Shown here piece by piece: positions 1 through 10,811 of a stretch of 64,000 nucleotides of DNA. The stretch is taken from positions 62,001-126,000 of the forward strand of contig NZ_RXFS01000005.1 of NCBI RefSeq assembly GCF_003952185.1, in the 5' to 3' direction. The position numbers were made by a program, and so were the translations under genes. This stretch comes from Variovorax sp. 679. GTDB lineage: Bacteria; Pseudomonadota; Gammaproteobacteria; Burkholderiales; Burkholderiaceae_C. Under the pieces are notes generated by a model. The model was not told the DNA's origin. It saw only the letters and a program-made list of their open reading frames with translations, and did not search any database. Position 1 is the first letter of the stretch; each line of letters begins with the position of its first letter.

Positions 1-1
1 G

Positions 2-3000
2 CGCGTGGTGGAAGCCATCGAGGTTGCGCTCAAGCGTGGCAGTGGGCGTGTCACTGTGCATGCCACGGGTGCCGAAGAGAACGCGCCGACAGATGTGTGG
101 AAGTTCTCGACCGGCCTGCATTGCCCCGAGAGCGACATCCGCTACGCCGACCCCATTCCGTCGATGTTCTCGTTCAACTCCGCCGTGGGCGCCTGCGACA
201 CCTGCCGCGGCTTCGGCCGCGTGATCGGCGTCGACCTGGGGCTGGTGATCCCGAACGACAAGCTCACGCTGCGTGCCGGCGCCATCAAGACCATCCAGAC
301 GCCGGCATGGAAAGAGGCGCAGGACGACCTCATGCGCCACGCCGAGGCGGCGGGCATTCCGCGCGACACGCCCTGGAACAAGCTCACCGAGGAGCAGAAG
401 CACTGGGTGATCGAGGGCACGCCCAACTACAAGGAAGGCAACTGGAACAAGCAGTGGTACGGCGTGCGCCGCTTCTTCGGCTACCTGGAGAGCAAGGCCT
501 ACAAGATGCACATCCGAGTGCTCTTGTCCAAGTACCGCAGCTACACGCCGTGCCCCACCTGCAGCGGCGCGCGCCTGAAGCTCGACAGCCTGCTGTGGCG
601 CATCGGCAGCAAGGAAGACGCCGACGCGGTGCTGCCGCCCGAAAAGCGCTTCATGCCCACCGGCGCCAAGTGGACGCGCGCGCAGCTCGAGGCCCTGCCG
701 GGCCTGTGCCTGCATGACCTGATGCTGCTGCCCATCGAGCGGCTGCGGCAGTTGTTCGACCGCATCGAGCACCGCAGCAACGGCCACACGGCGAGCGAAG
801 GCGAGCTGCAGGCGCTGAAGCTGCTGTTCGAGGAAATCACCACCCGCCTGCGCTACCTGCATGACGTCGGCATCGGCTACCTCACGCTCGACCGCCAGAG
901 CCGCACGCTGAGCGGCGGCGAGGTGCAGCGCATCAACCTCACGACCGCGCTCGGCACCTCGCTGGTCAACACGCTGTTCGTGCTCGACGAGCCCAGCATC
1001 GGCTTGCATCCGCGCGACATGAACCGCATCACCGAGGCCATGCTGCGCCTGCGCGATGCGGGCAACACGCTGGTGGTCGTGGAGCACGACCCGGCCGTGA
1101 TGCTGGCCGCCGACCGCGTGATCGACATGGGCCCCGGCCCCGGCGCGCGCGGCGGACAGATCGTGTTCGACGGCACCACCGACCAGCTGCGCGATGCCGA
1201 CACGCTCACCGGCCAGTACCTGGGCGGGCGCAAGAAGATCGGCATGGGCTTCAAGCGGCTCGTGAGCGAGAACACGCACCGGCTCATCCTCGAAGGCGTG
1301 CGCGAGCACAACCTGAAGAACATCACGGTCGAGTTCCCGCTGGCGCGCCTGGTGTGCGTCACCGGCGTCAGCGGCTCGGGCAAGTCCACGCTGATCCAGG
1401 ACGTGCTGGCGCCCGCGCTCATGCGCCACTTCGGCAAGGCCACGGAAACGCCCGGCGCGCACGACCGCATGCTGGGCGCCGACCACCTTGGCGACGTGGT
1501 GTTCGTCGACCAGTCGCCCATCGGCAAGACCGCGCGCTCCAACCCCGCGAGCTACGTGGGCGCCTGGGACGCCATCCGCGAGATCTTCGCCACCGCGACG
1601 CTCTCGCGCCAGCGCGGCTACACCGCCAGCAAGTTCAGCTTCAACTCCGGCGACGGGCGCTGCCCGACCTGCGGCGGCTCGGGCTTCGAGCACGTCGAGA
1701 TGCAGTTCCTGTCCGACGTGTACTTGCGCTGCCCCGACTGCGACGGCAAGCGCTACCGCCCCGAGATCCTCGAAGTGCGCGTGGAACGCAAGGGCAAGAG
1801 CTACAACGTGGCCGACGTGCTCGACCTCACCGTGGCCGAGGCCGCGGCGGTGTTCGAGGCCGACCGCGACGTGCTGCGCGTGCTGCAGCCGATTTCCGAC
1901 GTGGGTCTCGACTACGTCAAGCTGGGCCAACCCGTGCCCACGCTCAGCGGCGGCGAGGCGCAGCGCCTGAAGCTCGCGGGCTTCCTGGCCGAGGCCGCGA
2001 AGAACGCCACCGCCAGCAAGCAGTCGGTGGCGCGCAAGGGCACGCTGTTCCTGTTCGACGAGCCGACCACCGGCCTGCACTTCGACGACATCGCGCGGCT
2101 GATGCGCGCGCTGCGCAAGCTGCTCGACGCCGGCCATTCGCTGATCGTGATCGAGCACAACCTCGACGTGATCCGCGCCAGCGACTGGCTCATCGACCTC
2201 GGCCCCGAAGGCGGCGAGGGCGGTGGCCAGGTGGTGGCCGAAGGCACGCCCGAGCAGCTGCGCGAGAACCGCGCCTCGCTCACCGGCGCCGCGCTGGCCG
2301 ACTACGAGCTGGCCATCGGCCCCGACGCCTACAAGGTGGCCGAGCGCGCCGCGCGCCGCTACATCGCCAACGCCAGGAAGGCGCCGGGCGCCGAGGCGGT
2401 GCAGATCGTCAACGCGCGCGAGCACAACCTGAAGAACCTCAGCGTCGACATTCCACGCGGCAAGTTCAGCGTGGTGACGGGCGTGAGCGGATCGGGCAAG
2501 TCGACGCTGGCCTTCGACATCCTGTTCAACGAAGGGCAGCGCCGCTACCTCGAATCGCTCAATGCCTATGCGCGCAGCATCGTGCAGCCGGCCGGCCGGC
2601 CCGAGGTGGACGCGGTGTACGGCATTCCGCCGACCGTGGCCATCGAGCAGCGCCTGTCGCGCGGCGGCCGCAAGAGCACGGTGGGCACCACCACCGAGGT
2701 CTGGCACTTCCTGCGCCTCTTGTACGTGAAGCTGGGCATCCAGCATTGCATCCACGACGGCGCGGCCGTGCAGCCGCAGACGCCCGACAGCATCGCCGCG
2801 CAGCTCATGCGCAACTTCAAGGGCCAGCACATCGGCCTGCTCGCGCCGCTGGTGAGCAACCGCAAGGGCGTGTACACCGAGCTGGCCGACTGGGCGCGTC
2901 CGCGCGGCTTCACGCACCTGCGCGTGGACGGCGACTTCCTGCCGACCACCGGCTTCCCGCGCATCGACCGCTTCAAGGAACACAGCATCGAGCTGCCGGT

Positions 3001-5113
3001 GGCCAGCCTCGACGTGCTGCCCTCGAAGGAGAACGAGCTGCGCGAGGCGCTGGCCAAGGCGCTCGAACACGGCAAGGGCGTGGTGCATGTGCTGAGCGAG
3101 CTCGACGGGCTGCGCGCCGCGATGATGGCGGGCGTGTCCGCGGCCGGCATCGGCCGCGTGAACGTGTTCTCCACGCTGCGCGCCTGCCCGGTGTGCAGCA
3201 CCAGCTACGCCGAGCTCGATCCGCGCCTGTTCAGCTACAACAGCAAGCACGGCTGGTGCCCCGACTGCGTGGGCACGGGCGTCAAGCTCAGCAAGGACCA
3301 GCGCAAGGTGTTCGACGACTCCGTGCTGGCCGACGACAGCAAGGGCCGCGAGCAGACCTTCGCCGAGCCCGAGGTCGAAGACCTGGCCGACGTGGTCTGC
3401 CCGACCTGCGAGGGCACGCGCCTGAACGCCACGGCGCGCGCCGTGAGCTTCGGCACCGCGGCCGACGGCACGGGCGGCATCGGCATCACCGAACTCGCGC
3501 GCATGAGCGTGACCGAGGTGCGGCAGTGGTTCGACGGGCTCACGCTTACCGGCCGCGAGGCCGAGATCGCACGCGATCTCGTGCCGGAAATCAGGAGCCG
3601 GCTCGAATTCCTCGAAGAAGTGGGCCTGGGCTACCTCACGCTCGACCGCGGCGCGCCCACGCTTTCAGGCGGCGAGGCGCAGCGCATCCGCCTCGCGGCG
3701 CAGCTCGGCAGCAACCTGCAGGGCGTGTGCTACGTGCTCGACGAGCCGACCATCGGCCTGCACGCGCGCGATAACCAGATCCTGCTCGACGCGCTGCACA
3801 AGCTCGGCGACAAGGGCAACACGCTGGTGGTGGTGGAGCACGACGAGGACACCATCCGCCGCGCCGACCACATCATCGACATCGGCCCGAGCGCCGGCAA
3901 GCGCGGCGGCAGGCTGGTGGCGGAAGGCACGGTGGCCGACATCCAGAAGGCCGGCGATTCTCAGACCGGCCGCTACCTGCGCGATGCGATCAGGCACCCG
4001 CTGCAGGCGCGCCGGCTGGTGCCGTCGCCAGACCCCAAGGCCGGGAAGAGCGGCGAGTGGCTCACCGTGCACGGCGCCGACCTGCACAACCTGCAGGACA
4101 TCACCGCCACGCTGCCGCTGCACCGCCTCGTGGTGGTCACCGGCGTCAGCGGCTCGGGCAAGTCGACGCTGGCGCGCGACGTGCTGCTGGCCAACGTGCA
4201 GGCCATCGTGGTGCAGCGCATGACCAAGGCGGGCCGCGACGCCGATGCCGCAGGCAAGCGCCCGGCGTGGGCCGGCTGCAGCAAGGTCGAAGGCTACGAG
4301 ACCATCGACCGCGTGCTCGAGGTCGACCAGACGCCAATCGGCAAGACGCCGCGCAGCTGCCCGGCCACCTACATCGGCTTCTGGGACACCATCCGCAAGC
4401 TCTTCGCCGACACGCTCGAAGCCAAGGCGCGCGGCTACGGCCCGGCGCGCTTCAGTTTCAACACCGGCGAAGGCCGCTGCCCGGGCTGCGAAGGCGCGGG
4501 CGTGCGCACCATCGAGATGAGCTTCCTGCCCGACGTGAAGGTGCCCTGCGAGGTCTGCCACGGCGCGCGCTTCAACCCCGAGACGCTGGCCGTGAGCTGG
4601 CGCGGCAAGAGCATCGGCGACGTGCTGAAGATGGAAGTCGACGAGGCCGTCGAGTTCTTCGCGAGCATGCCCAACATCAGCCACCCGCTGCAGCTGCTGA
4701 AGGACGTGGGACTCGGCTACCTCACGCTGGGGCAGCCCTCGCCGACGCTCTCTGGCGGCGAGGCGCAGCGCATCAAGCTGGTGACCGAGCTGAGCAAGGT
4801 GCGCGACGACATCACCCGCCGCGGCCAGAAGGCGCCGCACACGCTGTACGTGCTCGACGAGCCGACCGTGGGCCTGCACATGGCCGACGTCGAGAAGCTG
4901 ATCCACGTGCTGCACCGGCTGGTGAACGGCGGCCACAGCGTGGTGGTGATCGAGCACGACCTCGACCTGATCGCCGAGGCCGACTGGATCCTCGACCTGG
5001 GGCCTGAAGGCGGCAACGCGGGCGGGCGCATCGTCGCGTCGGCACCGCCCGAAGAGGTGGTGCGGCTGGGCACGCACACCGGCGTGGCGCTGGCGCCGGT
5101 GCTGGCGCGCTGA
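2..5113 (+). CDS. uvrA: Tandem-duplicated UvrA-like excinuclease ABC ATPase (5' end cut by window)
   Basis: Nucleotide excision repair damage-recognition ATPase of the double-length type: two UvrA units in one chain. About 1,703 codons are visible and the reading frame is open at the left edge, so the true start lies outside the window. ABC signatures (LSGGE) occur near residues 301, 645, 1219 and 1581. Walker A motifs (TGVSGSGKST) occur near 451, 823 and 1378, and the missing fourth would be upstream. CxxC zinc modules lie near 183, 553, 1064 and 1497. An ordinary UvrA is about 940 aa with two ATPase sites, so this is a head-to-tail duplication. I infer a paralogue beside a normal uvrA elsewhere; the two halves may have diverged in role. 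It converges on the LysR gene 10 bp downstream. Confidence 0.9.
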   Translation, partial: RVVEAIEVALKRGSGRVTVHATGAEENAPTDVWKFSTGLHCPESDIRYADPIPSMFSFNSAVGACDTCRGFGRVIGVDLGLVIPNDKLTLRAGAIKTIQTPAWKEAQDDLMRHAEAAGIPRDTPWNKLTEEQKHWVIEGTPNYKEGNWNKQWYGVRRFFGYLESKAYKMHIRVLLSKYRSYTPCPTCSGARLKLDSLLWRIGSKEDADAVLPPEKRFMPTGAKWTRAQLEALPGLCLHDLMLLPIERLRQLFDRIEHRSNGHTASEGELQALKLLFEEITTRLRYLHDVGIGYLTLDRQSRTLSGGEVQRINLTTALGTSLVNTLFVLDEPSIGLHPRDMNRITEAMLRLRDAGNTLVVVEHDPAVMLAADRVIDMGPGPGARGGQIVFDGTTDQLRDADTLTGQYLGGRKKIGMGFKRLVSENTHRLILEGVREHNLKNITVEFPLARLVCVTGVSGSGKSTLIQDVLAPALMRHFGKATETPGAHDRMLGADHLGDVVFVDQSPIGKTARSNPASYVGAWDAIREIFATATLSRQRGYTASKFSFNSGDGRCPTCGGSGFEHVEMQFLSDVYLRCPDCDGKRYRPEILEVRVERKGKSYNVADVLDLTVAEAAAVFEADRDVLRVLQPISDVGLDYVKLGQPVPTLSGGEAQRLKLAGFLAEAAKNATASKQSVARKGTLFLFDEPTTGLHFDDIARLMRALRKLLDAGHSLIVIEHNLDVIRASDWLIDLGPEGGEGGGQVVAEGTPEQLRENRASLTGAALADYELAIGPDAYKVAERAARRYIANARKAPGAEAVQIVNAREHNLKNLSVDIPRGKFSVVTGVSGSGKSTLAFDILFNEGQRRYLESLNAYARSIVQPAGRPEVDAVYGIPPTVAIEQRLSRGGRKSTVGTTTEVWHFLRLLYVKLGIQHCIHDGAAVQPQTPDSIAAQLMRNFKGQHIGLLAPLVSNRKGVYTELADWARPRGFTHLRVDGDFLPTTGFPRIDRFKEHSIELPVASLDVLPSKENELREALAKALEHGKGVVHVLSELDGLRAAMMAGVSAAGIGRVNVFSTLRACPVCSTSYAELDPRLFSYNSKHGWCPDCVGTGVKLSKDQRKVFDDSVLADDSKGREQTFAEPEVEDLADVVCPTCEGTRLNATARAVSFGTAADGTGGIGITELARMSVTEVRQWFDGLTLTGREAEIARDLVPEIRSRLEFLEEVGLGYLTLDRGAPTLSGGEAQRIRLAAQLGSNLQGVCYVLDEPTIGLHARDNQILLDALHKLGDKGNTLVVVEHDEDTIRRADHIIDIGPSAGKRGGRLVAEGTVADIQKAGDSQTGRYLRDAIRHPLQARRLVPSPDPKAGKSGEWLTVHGADLHNLQDITATLPLHRLVVVTGVSGSGKSTLARDVLLANVQAIVVQRMTKAGRDADAAGKRPAWAGCSKVEGYETIDRVLEVDQTPIGKTPRSCPATYIGFWDTIRKLFADTLEAKARGYGPARFSFNTGEGRCPGCEGAGVRTIEMSFLPDVKVPCEVCHGARFNPETLAVSWRGKSIGDVLKMEVDEAVEFFASMPNISHPLQLLKDVGLGYLTLGQPSPTLSGGEAQRIKLVTELSKVRDDITRRGQKAPHTLYVLDEPTVGLHMADVEKLIHVLHRLVNGGHSVVVIEHDLDLIAEADWILDLGPEGGNAGGRIVASAPPEEVVRLGTHTGVALAPVLAR

Positions 5114-5123
5114 CCGGAGCCGC

Positions 5124-6083
5124 TCAGGCGGCTTCTTCCGACCGGGCCGCCTCGCGCAGCGCTTCCAGGCAGGCGGCCACGGCCGGCCTGTCGCTCTCCG
5201 CGCCCTGCAGCGCGCCGATGCCTTCGAACTCGCCGTCGAGTTCGTAGGCCACGCGCGCGACCAGCCCCCATTGCACGAACGGCGCGATGAGGCTGCGCGG
5301 CACCAGCGAGAGCACGCGGTCGCCGCGCAGGAGTTCGAGCACCAGCGGCAGCGAGGTGCTCGAGATCGGATGGAGTTCGGGCTTCGGTGCATCGGGCGCG
5401 TCGAACAGCGCATCGAAGACGCCGCGCACCCCGATGCCATGCACCGGCAGCGTCCAGCGCGCGGCGCGCAGGTCGGCCAGCGTCGGCTGCGCCTTGCGCG
5501 CGAGCGGATGGCGGCGGCCCGCCACGATCCAGGGCACGTCGGGCGCGAGCGGCTCGAAGGTGCAGGGCGCGGGCAGCTCCGGCGGCCGGCGGCACAGCGC
5601 CACATCGACGCGGCCGGACATCACGTCGGCCAGCAGCTGCTCGCCGGGCGCCTCCAGCACCTCGATGCGCAAGGCCGGGTGGCGCGCGCCGAACGCGGGC
5701 AGCACACGGCACAGCAGGCCCGAGACGGCCGCCGGGATCGCACCCACGCGCAGCACGCCGCTCGCGCCGGCCTGCAGCGCATGCACGGTGTCGGCCGAGG
5801 CGCGCAGGGCGCTCAGCGTGTTGCGGGCCATCGGGATCACCGCGCGCCCGGCGGCCGTGAGCCTCATGCCGCGCACATGCCGCTCGAACAGCGGCGTGTC
5901 GAGCAGGCCCTCGATGTCCGCCAGCGCCTGCGTCGCCGCGGGCTGGCTCATGCCGATCTGCTCGGCCGCGCGCCGCACGCTGCCCGAATCGGCGACGGAC
6001 ACCAGCAGCTGCAGGTGCCGCAGGCGTCCCTTCGCAACCAGCCGGGCGTAGAGGACAGAGGAGGCGGGCGTCACCGTGGGCAT
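5124..6083 (-). CDS. LysR-family transcriptional regulator
   Basis: DNA-binding regulator of 319 aa, the usual LysR length. The N-terminal winged helix-turn-helix spans about residues 18-78 (LRHLQLLVSVADSGSVRRAA, then QPAATQALADIE), followed by a LysR substrate-binding domain with the LRVGAI strand near residue 110. It is divergent from the Bug solute-binding protein at 6198. A TTGC-N11-GCAA motif in the shared intergenic region fits a LysR site. By the usual logic of such pairs it probably controls the cluster 6198-10679 and its own gene, with a small carboxylate or amino-acid derivative as inducer. The inducer cannot be read from the sequence. Confidence 0.9.
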   Translation of the reverse strand: MPTVTPASSVLYARLVAKGRLRHLQLLVSVADSGSVRRAAEQIGMSQPAATQALADIEGLLDTPLFERHVRGMRLTAAGRAVIPMARNTLSALRASADTVHALQAGASGVLRVGAIPAAVSGLLCRVLPAFGARHPALRIEVLEAPGEQLLADVMSGRVDVALCRRPPELPAPCTFEPLAPDVPWIVAGRRHPLARKAQPTLADLRAARWTLPVHGIGVRGVFDALFDAPDAPKPELHPISSTSLPLVLELLRGDRVLSLVPRSLIAPFVQWGLVARVAYELDGEFEGIGALQGAESDRPAVAACLEALREAARSEEAA

Positions 6084-6107
6084 GGCTGGCTTCGTGGGGT
6101 ATCGGGT

Positions 6108-6126
6108 TTGCTTATCGAGTGGGCAA
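6108..6126. promoter_or_regulatory. Candidate LysR binding site (T-N11-A)
   Basis: TTGC, 11 bases, GCAA: an interrupted palindrome of the classic LysR type, lying between the divergent LysR gene (start 6083) and the Bug gene (start 6198). The position suits both autoregulation and activation of the Bug gene. Assignment is by motif only. Confidence 0.45.
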
Positions 6127-6197
6127 TGAATCTATTGGAAGCCGATCGCTGGCGTCAACATAATCCGGCCACTTTTCGGTTCCCTCGGAGACATGAC

Positions 6198-7184
6198 ATG
6201 CAGCTTTCCCGTCGCCGGCTTGCGGCCTTCTCAGCGGCCCTGCTGGGCCTTTTCGCGATTCCGGCCTTCGCGCAGGACAGCTATCCACAGCGGCCGGTCA
6301 AGCTGATCGTGCCCTTCGCACCCGGCGGCTCGACCGACCTCGTGGCCCGGCTGGTGGCCGACAGGATGCAGGCCACGCTGGGCCAGCCGGTGGTGGTGGA
6401 CAACCGCGCGGGCGGCGGCGGCATGATCGGCTCCGAAGCCGTGGCCCGCGCCGACGCGGACGGCTACACCGTCGGCATCGGCACCGTGAGCACGCTGACG
6501 GTGAACCCGGTCATGCTCAAGGCGAACCGCGTCGATCCGCTGAAGGACCTGGCGCCGATCACCATGCTGGCGACCGTGCCGGCGGTGTTCATGGTGCACC
6601 CGTCGTTCCCGGGGCGCAGCTTCGAGCAGGTGGTGACCGAGGTGCGCGCGAAGCCCGATGTCTACAACATGGGCTCCTCGGGGCCGGGCTCCATCAGCCA
6701 CCTGCTGATCGAGGCGATGAACACCGACCTCAAGTTCAAGCTGCGCCACATCCCGTACCGCGGCATGGGTCCGGCCCTGACGGCGGCGCTGGCGGGCGAG
6801 ACGCAGGTGTCGAGCGACCAGTACCCCTCGTCGGCCTCGTACATCAAGAGCGGAAAGCTGCTGCCCTTCGCCGTGGGCGCGCACAAGCGGCTGGAGGCGC
6901 TGCCTTCGGTGCCCACGCTGAAGGAGCTTGGTCAGCCCGATCTCAACGAGCTGGCGATGACCTGGTTCGGCCTGGTGGCGCCGGCGAAGACGCCGCCTGC
7001 CATCCAGAAGAAGCTGCACGACGCGGCCGTGGCGGCGTTGAAAGACCCGGCGCTGCTCGCGCGCCTGAAGGAGATGGGCGTGGAGGCGGTCGGCGGTTCT
7101 TCCGACGTCTTCCGTTCGCAGATCGAGAGCGGGCTGGCGCGCAACCGCCGCATCGTCCAGGCCGCAGGCATCAGCCCCGAATGA
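6198..7184 (+). CDS. Bug/TctC-family periplasmic solute-binding protein
   Basis: A 328-residue extracytoplasmic binding protein of the tripartite tricarboxylate (TctC/Bug) family. It starts with a twin-arginine-like or Sec signal (RRRLAAFSAALLGLFAIPAFA, cleavage after about residue 25). The family hallmark YPQRPVKLIVPFAPGGSTD follows, with VVVDNRAGGGGMIG near residue 70. I took ATG 6198 because it gives the signal peptide immediately. No TctA/TctB membrane genes are nearby, so it is an orphan Bug, as is common in Burkholderiales. Its stop overlaps the M20 gene start by 4 bp (ATGA), implying co-translation. The ligand is probably a carboxylate or amide related to the downstream enzymes. Confidence 0.9.
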   Translation: MQLSRRRLAAFSAALLGLFAIPAFAQDSYPQRPVKLIVPFAPGGSTDLVARLVADRMQATLGQPVVVDNRAGGGGMIGSEAVARADADGYTVGIGTVSTLTVNPVMLKANRVDPLKDLAPITMLATVPAVFMVHPSFPGRSFEQVVTEVRAKPDVYNMGSSGPGSISHLLIEAMNTDLKFKLRHIPYRGMGPALTAALAGETQVSSDQYPSSASYIKSGKLLPFAVGAHKRLEALPSVPTLKELGQPDLNELAMTWFGLVAPAKTPPAIQKKLHDAAVAALKDPALLARLKEMGVEAVGGSSDVFRSQIESGLARNRRIVQAAGISPE

Positions 7185-8404
7185 GCGACAGCACCATGAA
7201 CGCATCCAGCACGCCCCTTTCGCTCTCCGCCATCGCCGAAACCGTCGACGCGCAATCGCAGCGCCAGCATGCCGAAGTCGTCGCATGGCGGCGCCACATG
7301 CACCGCCACCCCGAGCTGTCGTTCAAGGAGGTGGACACCGCCAACTTCCTCGAACGCGAGCTTGCAGCCATCGACGGGCTCGAGGTGACCCGCCCCACGC
7401 CCACCAGCCTGCTCGCACGCCTGACCGGCGGCAGGAAAGGTCGCACGCTGGCGATGCGCGCGGACATCGACGCGCTGCCGCTGCAGGACCAGAAAAGCTG
7501 CGACTACGCCTCGGACAACGCCAACGTCATGCACGCCTGCGGCCATGACGGCCACGCGGCGATGCTGCTCGGCGCGGCGCGCATCCTCGCCGGCCTGGGC
7601 GCGCAGGTGCCGGGCGAAGTGCGCTTTTTCTTCCAGCACGCGGAGGAGCAGCATCCGGGCGGCGCGCAGCAGATGGTGGACGCGGGCGTGATGCAGGGCG
7701 TCGACCAGGTGATCTCGGCGCACGTGATGTCGACGCTGGACACCGGCAGCATCGCCGTGCTCGACGGCCCGGCGCTGGCCAGCTCCGACCGCTTCGTGCT
7801 GCGCCTGCGCGGACGCGGCGGCCATGCGGCCAACCCCGACCGCTGCATCGACCCGATCATGATCGGCGCGCAGATCGTCGGGAACCTGCAGGCCATCGTT
7901 TCGCGCAACACCGACCCGCACGAGGCGCTGATTCTTTCGGTCACGCGCTTCGACGGCGGCAGCGCCTTCAACGTGATTCCCGACGCGGTGGAGCTGTGGG
8001 GCTCGGTGCGCTGCTTCAGCGAGCAGGTGCGCGCCGGCGTGCCTGCGCTGGTGGAGCGCATCGCCAATGGCGTGGCGGCGGCGCATGGCGCGACATGCGA
8101 GCTGGAGTACATCCGCGGCTACAGCCCGGTGGTCAACGATCCCGCCGTGGCCGCACTGGTGCGCACGGCGGTGAGCCAGGGCATTGCGACGGCGGCGCTG
8201 GAAACCATCCGGCCCTTGCCGAACAGCGAGGACTTCAGCGCGTTCCTGAAGCACGCGCCGGGCACCTATGTGTTCATCGGCGCGCGCAGTGCCGCCAAGG
8301 GCATCGTGCATCCGCATCACCATCCGCATTTCGACTTCGACGAAGACGCGCTGCTGCATGGCGTGCAGCTGTTCGCGAACGCGCCCTTCCACCTGAACGC
8401 ATAG
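7181..8404 (+). CDS. M20D-type amidohydrolase (N-acyl amino acid / hippurate hydrolase-like)
   Basis: Metal-dependent amidohydrolase of 407 aa that would release an amino acid from an N-acyl or amide substrate. Motifs of peptidase family M20D are present: MRADIDALPLQ near residue 88, the metal-binding HACGHDGHA near 111, the catalytic pair in FQHAEEQHPGG near 150, and a C-terminal HPHHHPHFDFDEDAL. It overlaps the upstream Bug gene by 4 bp, so importer and hydrolase are probably made together. An alternative start is ATG 7196. Substrate specificity cannot be called; indole-acetyl amino acids, hippurate and N-acetyl amino acids are all used by relatives. Confidence 0.88.
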   Translation: MSDSTMNASSTPLSLSAIAETVDAQSQRQHAEVVAWRRHMHRHPELSFKEVDTANFLERELAAIDGLEVTRPTPTSLLARLTGGRKGRTLAMRADIDALPLQDQKSCDYASDNANVMHACGHDGHAAMLLGAARILAGLGAQVPGEVRFFFQHAEEQHPGGAQQMVDAGVMQGVDQVISAHVMSTLDTGSIAVLDGPALASSDRFVLRLRGRGGHAANPDRCIDPIMIGAQIVGNLQAIVSRNTDPHEALILSVTRFDGGSAFNVIPDAVELWGSVRCFSEQVRAGVPALVERIANGVAAAHGATCELEYIRGYSPVVNDPAVAALVRTAVSQGIATAALETIRPLPNSEDFSAFLKHAPGTYVFIGARSAAKGIVHPHHHPHFDFDEDALLHGVQLFANAPFHLNA

Positions 8405-8427
8405 GCCTTTCGGGGGCCTCGCCAGGG

Positions 8428-8447
8428 TTGTGCAAAGAGGCGCACAA
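8428..8447. repeat. Short inverted repeat upstream of the ornithine cyclodeaminase-like gene
   Basis: TTGTGC and GCACAA arms are separated by 8 bases, inside the 144 bp gap between the M20 gene and the next gene. It could be a regulatory site or a weak attenuator. No U-run follows, so an intrinsic terminator is unlikely. A good ribosome-binding site (AAGGAG) lies just before the 8549 start. Confidence 0.25.
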
Positions 8448-8548
8448 TGGCTTCAACCCTTGGCGCAGGCGCATCCTGAATCAGCCATGGTGGAGTAAAC
8501 ATGTGAGGGGATGAAGCGCCGCGGCGGGGCTACGCAAGGAGCCATGTC

Positions 8549-9598
8549 ATGACCCGCTTCATCGATGTTCACAGCCTGGTCCGCCTGGTGGACGAGACTG
8601 GTGTGCCGGAGTTCCTCACCGCGCTGGCCGACGCGCTGCGCGACGACTTCCTGCGATGGCGCGAGTTCGACAAGAAGGCGCGCGTGGCCAGCCATTCGCA
8701 CCTCGGCGTGATCGAGCTGATGCCGGTGGCCGACGACGGCGCCTACGCCTTCAAGTACGTCAACGGGCATCCCCACAACACCCAGGTCGGGCTGCCGACC
8801 GTCATGGCATTCGGCGTGCTGGCCGAAGTCGACACGGGCTACCCCGTGCTGCTTTCCGAACTCACGCTCACCACCGCGCTGCGCACGGCAGCCACTTCCG
8901 CGATGGCCGCGAAGGCGCTGGCGCGACCCGATTCGCGCAGCCTCGCGCTGATCGGCAATGGCTCGCAGAGCGAGTTCCAGGCGCTGGCCTTCCATGCGCT
9001 GCTGGGCATCGAGGAGGTGCGCGTGTTCGACATCGATCCGCACGCCACCGACAAGCTGGTGCGTCACCTGGCAGCCTGCACGCCGCTGGAGATCGTGCGT
9101 GCGCGTTCCGTGGCCGAGGCGGTGCGCGGCGCGGACATCGTCACCACCGTCACCGCCTACCAGGGGCGCGCGACGGTGCTCACGCCCGACATGATCGAGC
9201 CGGGCATGCACATCAACGCGGTGGGCGGTGATTCGCCCGGCAAGACAGAGCTGCATCCCGGCGTGCTCGGCAAGGCGCGCGTGTTCGTCGAGTACGAGCC
9301 ACAGACCCGCGTGGAAGGCGAGATCCAGCAGGTGGCCGCCGACTTTCCGGTGCAGGAACTCTGGCGCGTGCTGCTCGGCGAGGTGCCCGGCCGGGGGAGC
9401 CCGGCGCAGGTGACGCTGTTCGACTCGGTGGGCTTCGCGCTGGAGGACTACACGGCGCTGCGCTACATCCAGCGCATCGCCACCGAGCGCGGCATCGGCC
9501 GGCAGATCGCGCTGGTGCCCGAGCTCGACGATCCGAAGGACCTGTTCGGGCTCACGGCCTCGGGCCGGCGCCGGGCGGTGCTGCGGCGTGCGGCATGA
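8549..9598 (+). CDS. Ornithine cyclodeaminase / mu-crystallin family protein
   Basis: NAD(P)-dependent enzyme of 349 aa in the ornithine cyclodeaminase family (L-ornithine to L-proline plus ammonia in the best-known members; others are imino-acid or lysine-derived dehydrogenases). Visible features are FKYVNGHP near residue 67, a catalytic-site region HNTQVGLPTVMAF, the Rossmann signature LIGNGSQSEFQALAF near 133, and GADIVTTVTAY near 195. AAGGAG precedes the ATG. The gene sits between an amidohydrolase and an acetylpolyamine deacetylase-like gene, fitting catabolism of acylated amino acids or polyamines. Family is certain; exact substrate is not. Confidence 0.88.
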   Translation: MTRFIDVHSLVRLVDETGVPEFLTALADALRDDFLRWREFDKKARVASHSHLGVIELMPVADDGAYAFKYVNGHPHNTQVGLPTVMAFGVLAEVDTGYPVLLSELTLTTALRTAATSAMAAKALARPDSRSLALIGNGSQSEFQALAFHALLGIEEVRVFDIDPHATDKLVRHLAACTPLEIVRARSVAEAVRGADIVTTVTAYQGRATVLTPDMIEPGMHINAVGGDSPGKTELHPGVLGKARVFVEYEPQTRVEGEIQQVAADFPVQELWRVLLGEVPGRGSPAQVTLFDSVGFALEDYTALRYIQRIATERGIGRQIALVPELDDPKDLFGLTASGRRRAVLRRAA

Positions 9599-9638
9599 TG
9601 GGCGGCTTCGTCACCGCCGATCCCGCCTTCCCTCATCC

Positions 9639-10679
<1,041 letters not shown>

Positions 10680-10811
10680 CCGGCTGACGCGCAGGCGACT
10701 CGGATTGCCCGAATCACCCGTGCCGGAGCGGGAAATCAGGGCAGTCCCGATTGCCTTCACCGGACCGGCGGGGCCCAATCGGCGCTTTTCCAAGTCAGGA
10801 ACCAGTCAGCC

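Noticed and set aside
1354..3774. An 806-codon open frame inside the UvrA gene in another frame
   Set aside because: Arg/Ala/Pro-rich translation with no motif, fully embedded in a clear UvrA coding sequence.
3665..5605. A 646-codon minus-strand frame opposite the UvrA 3' end running into the LysR gene
   Set aside because: Composition typical of an antisense shadow; the real LysR gene is in a different frame at 5124-6083.
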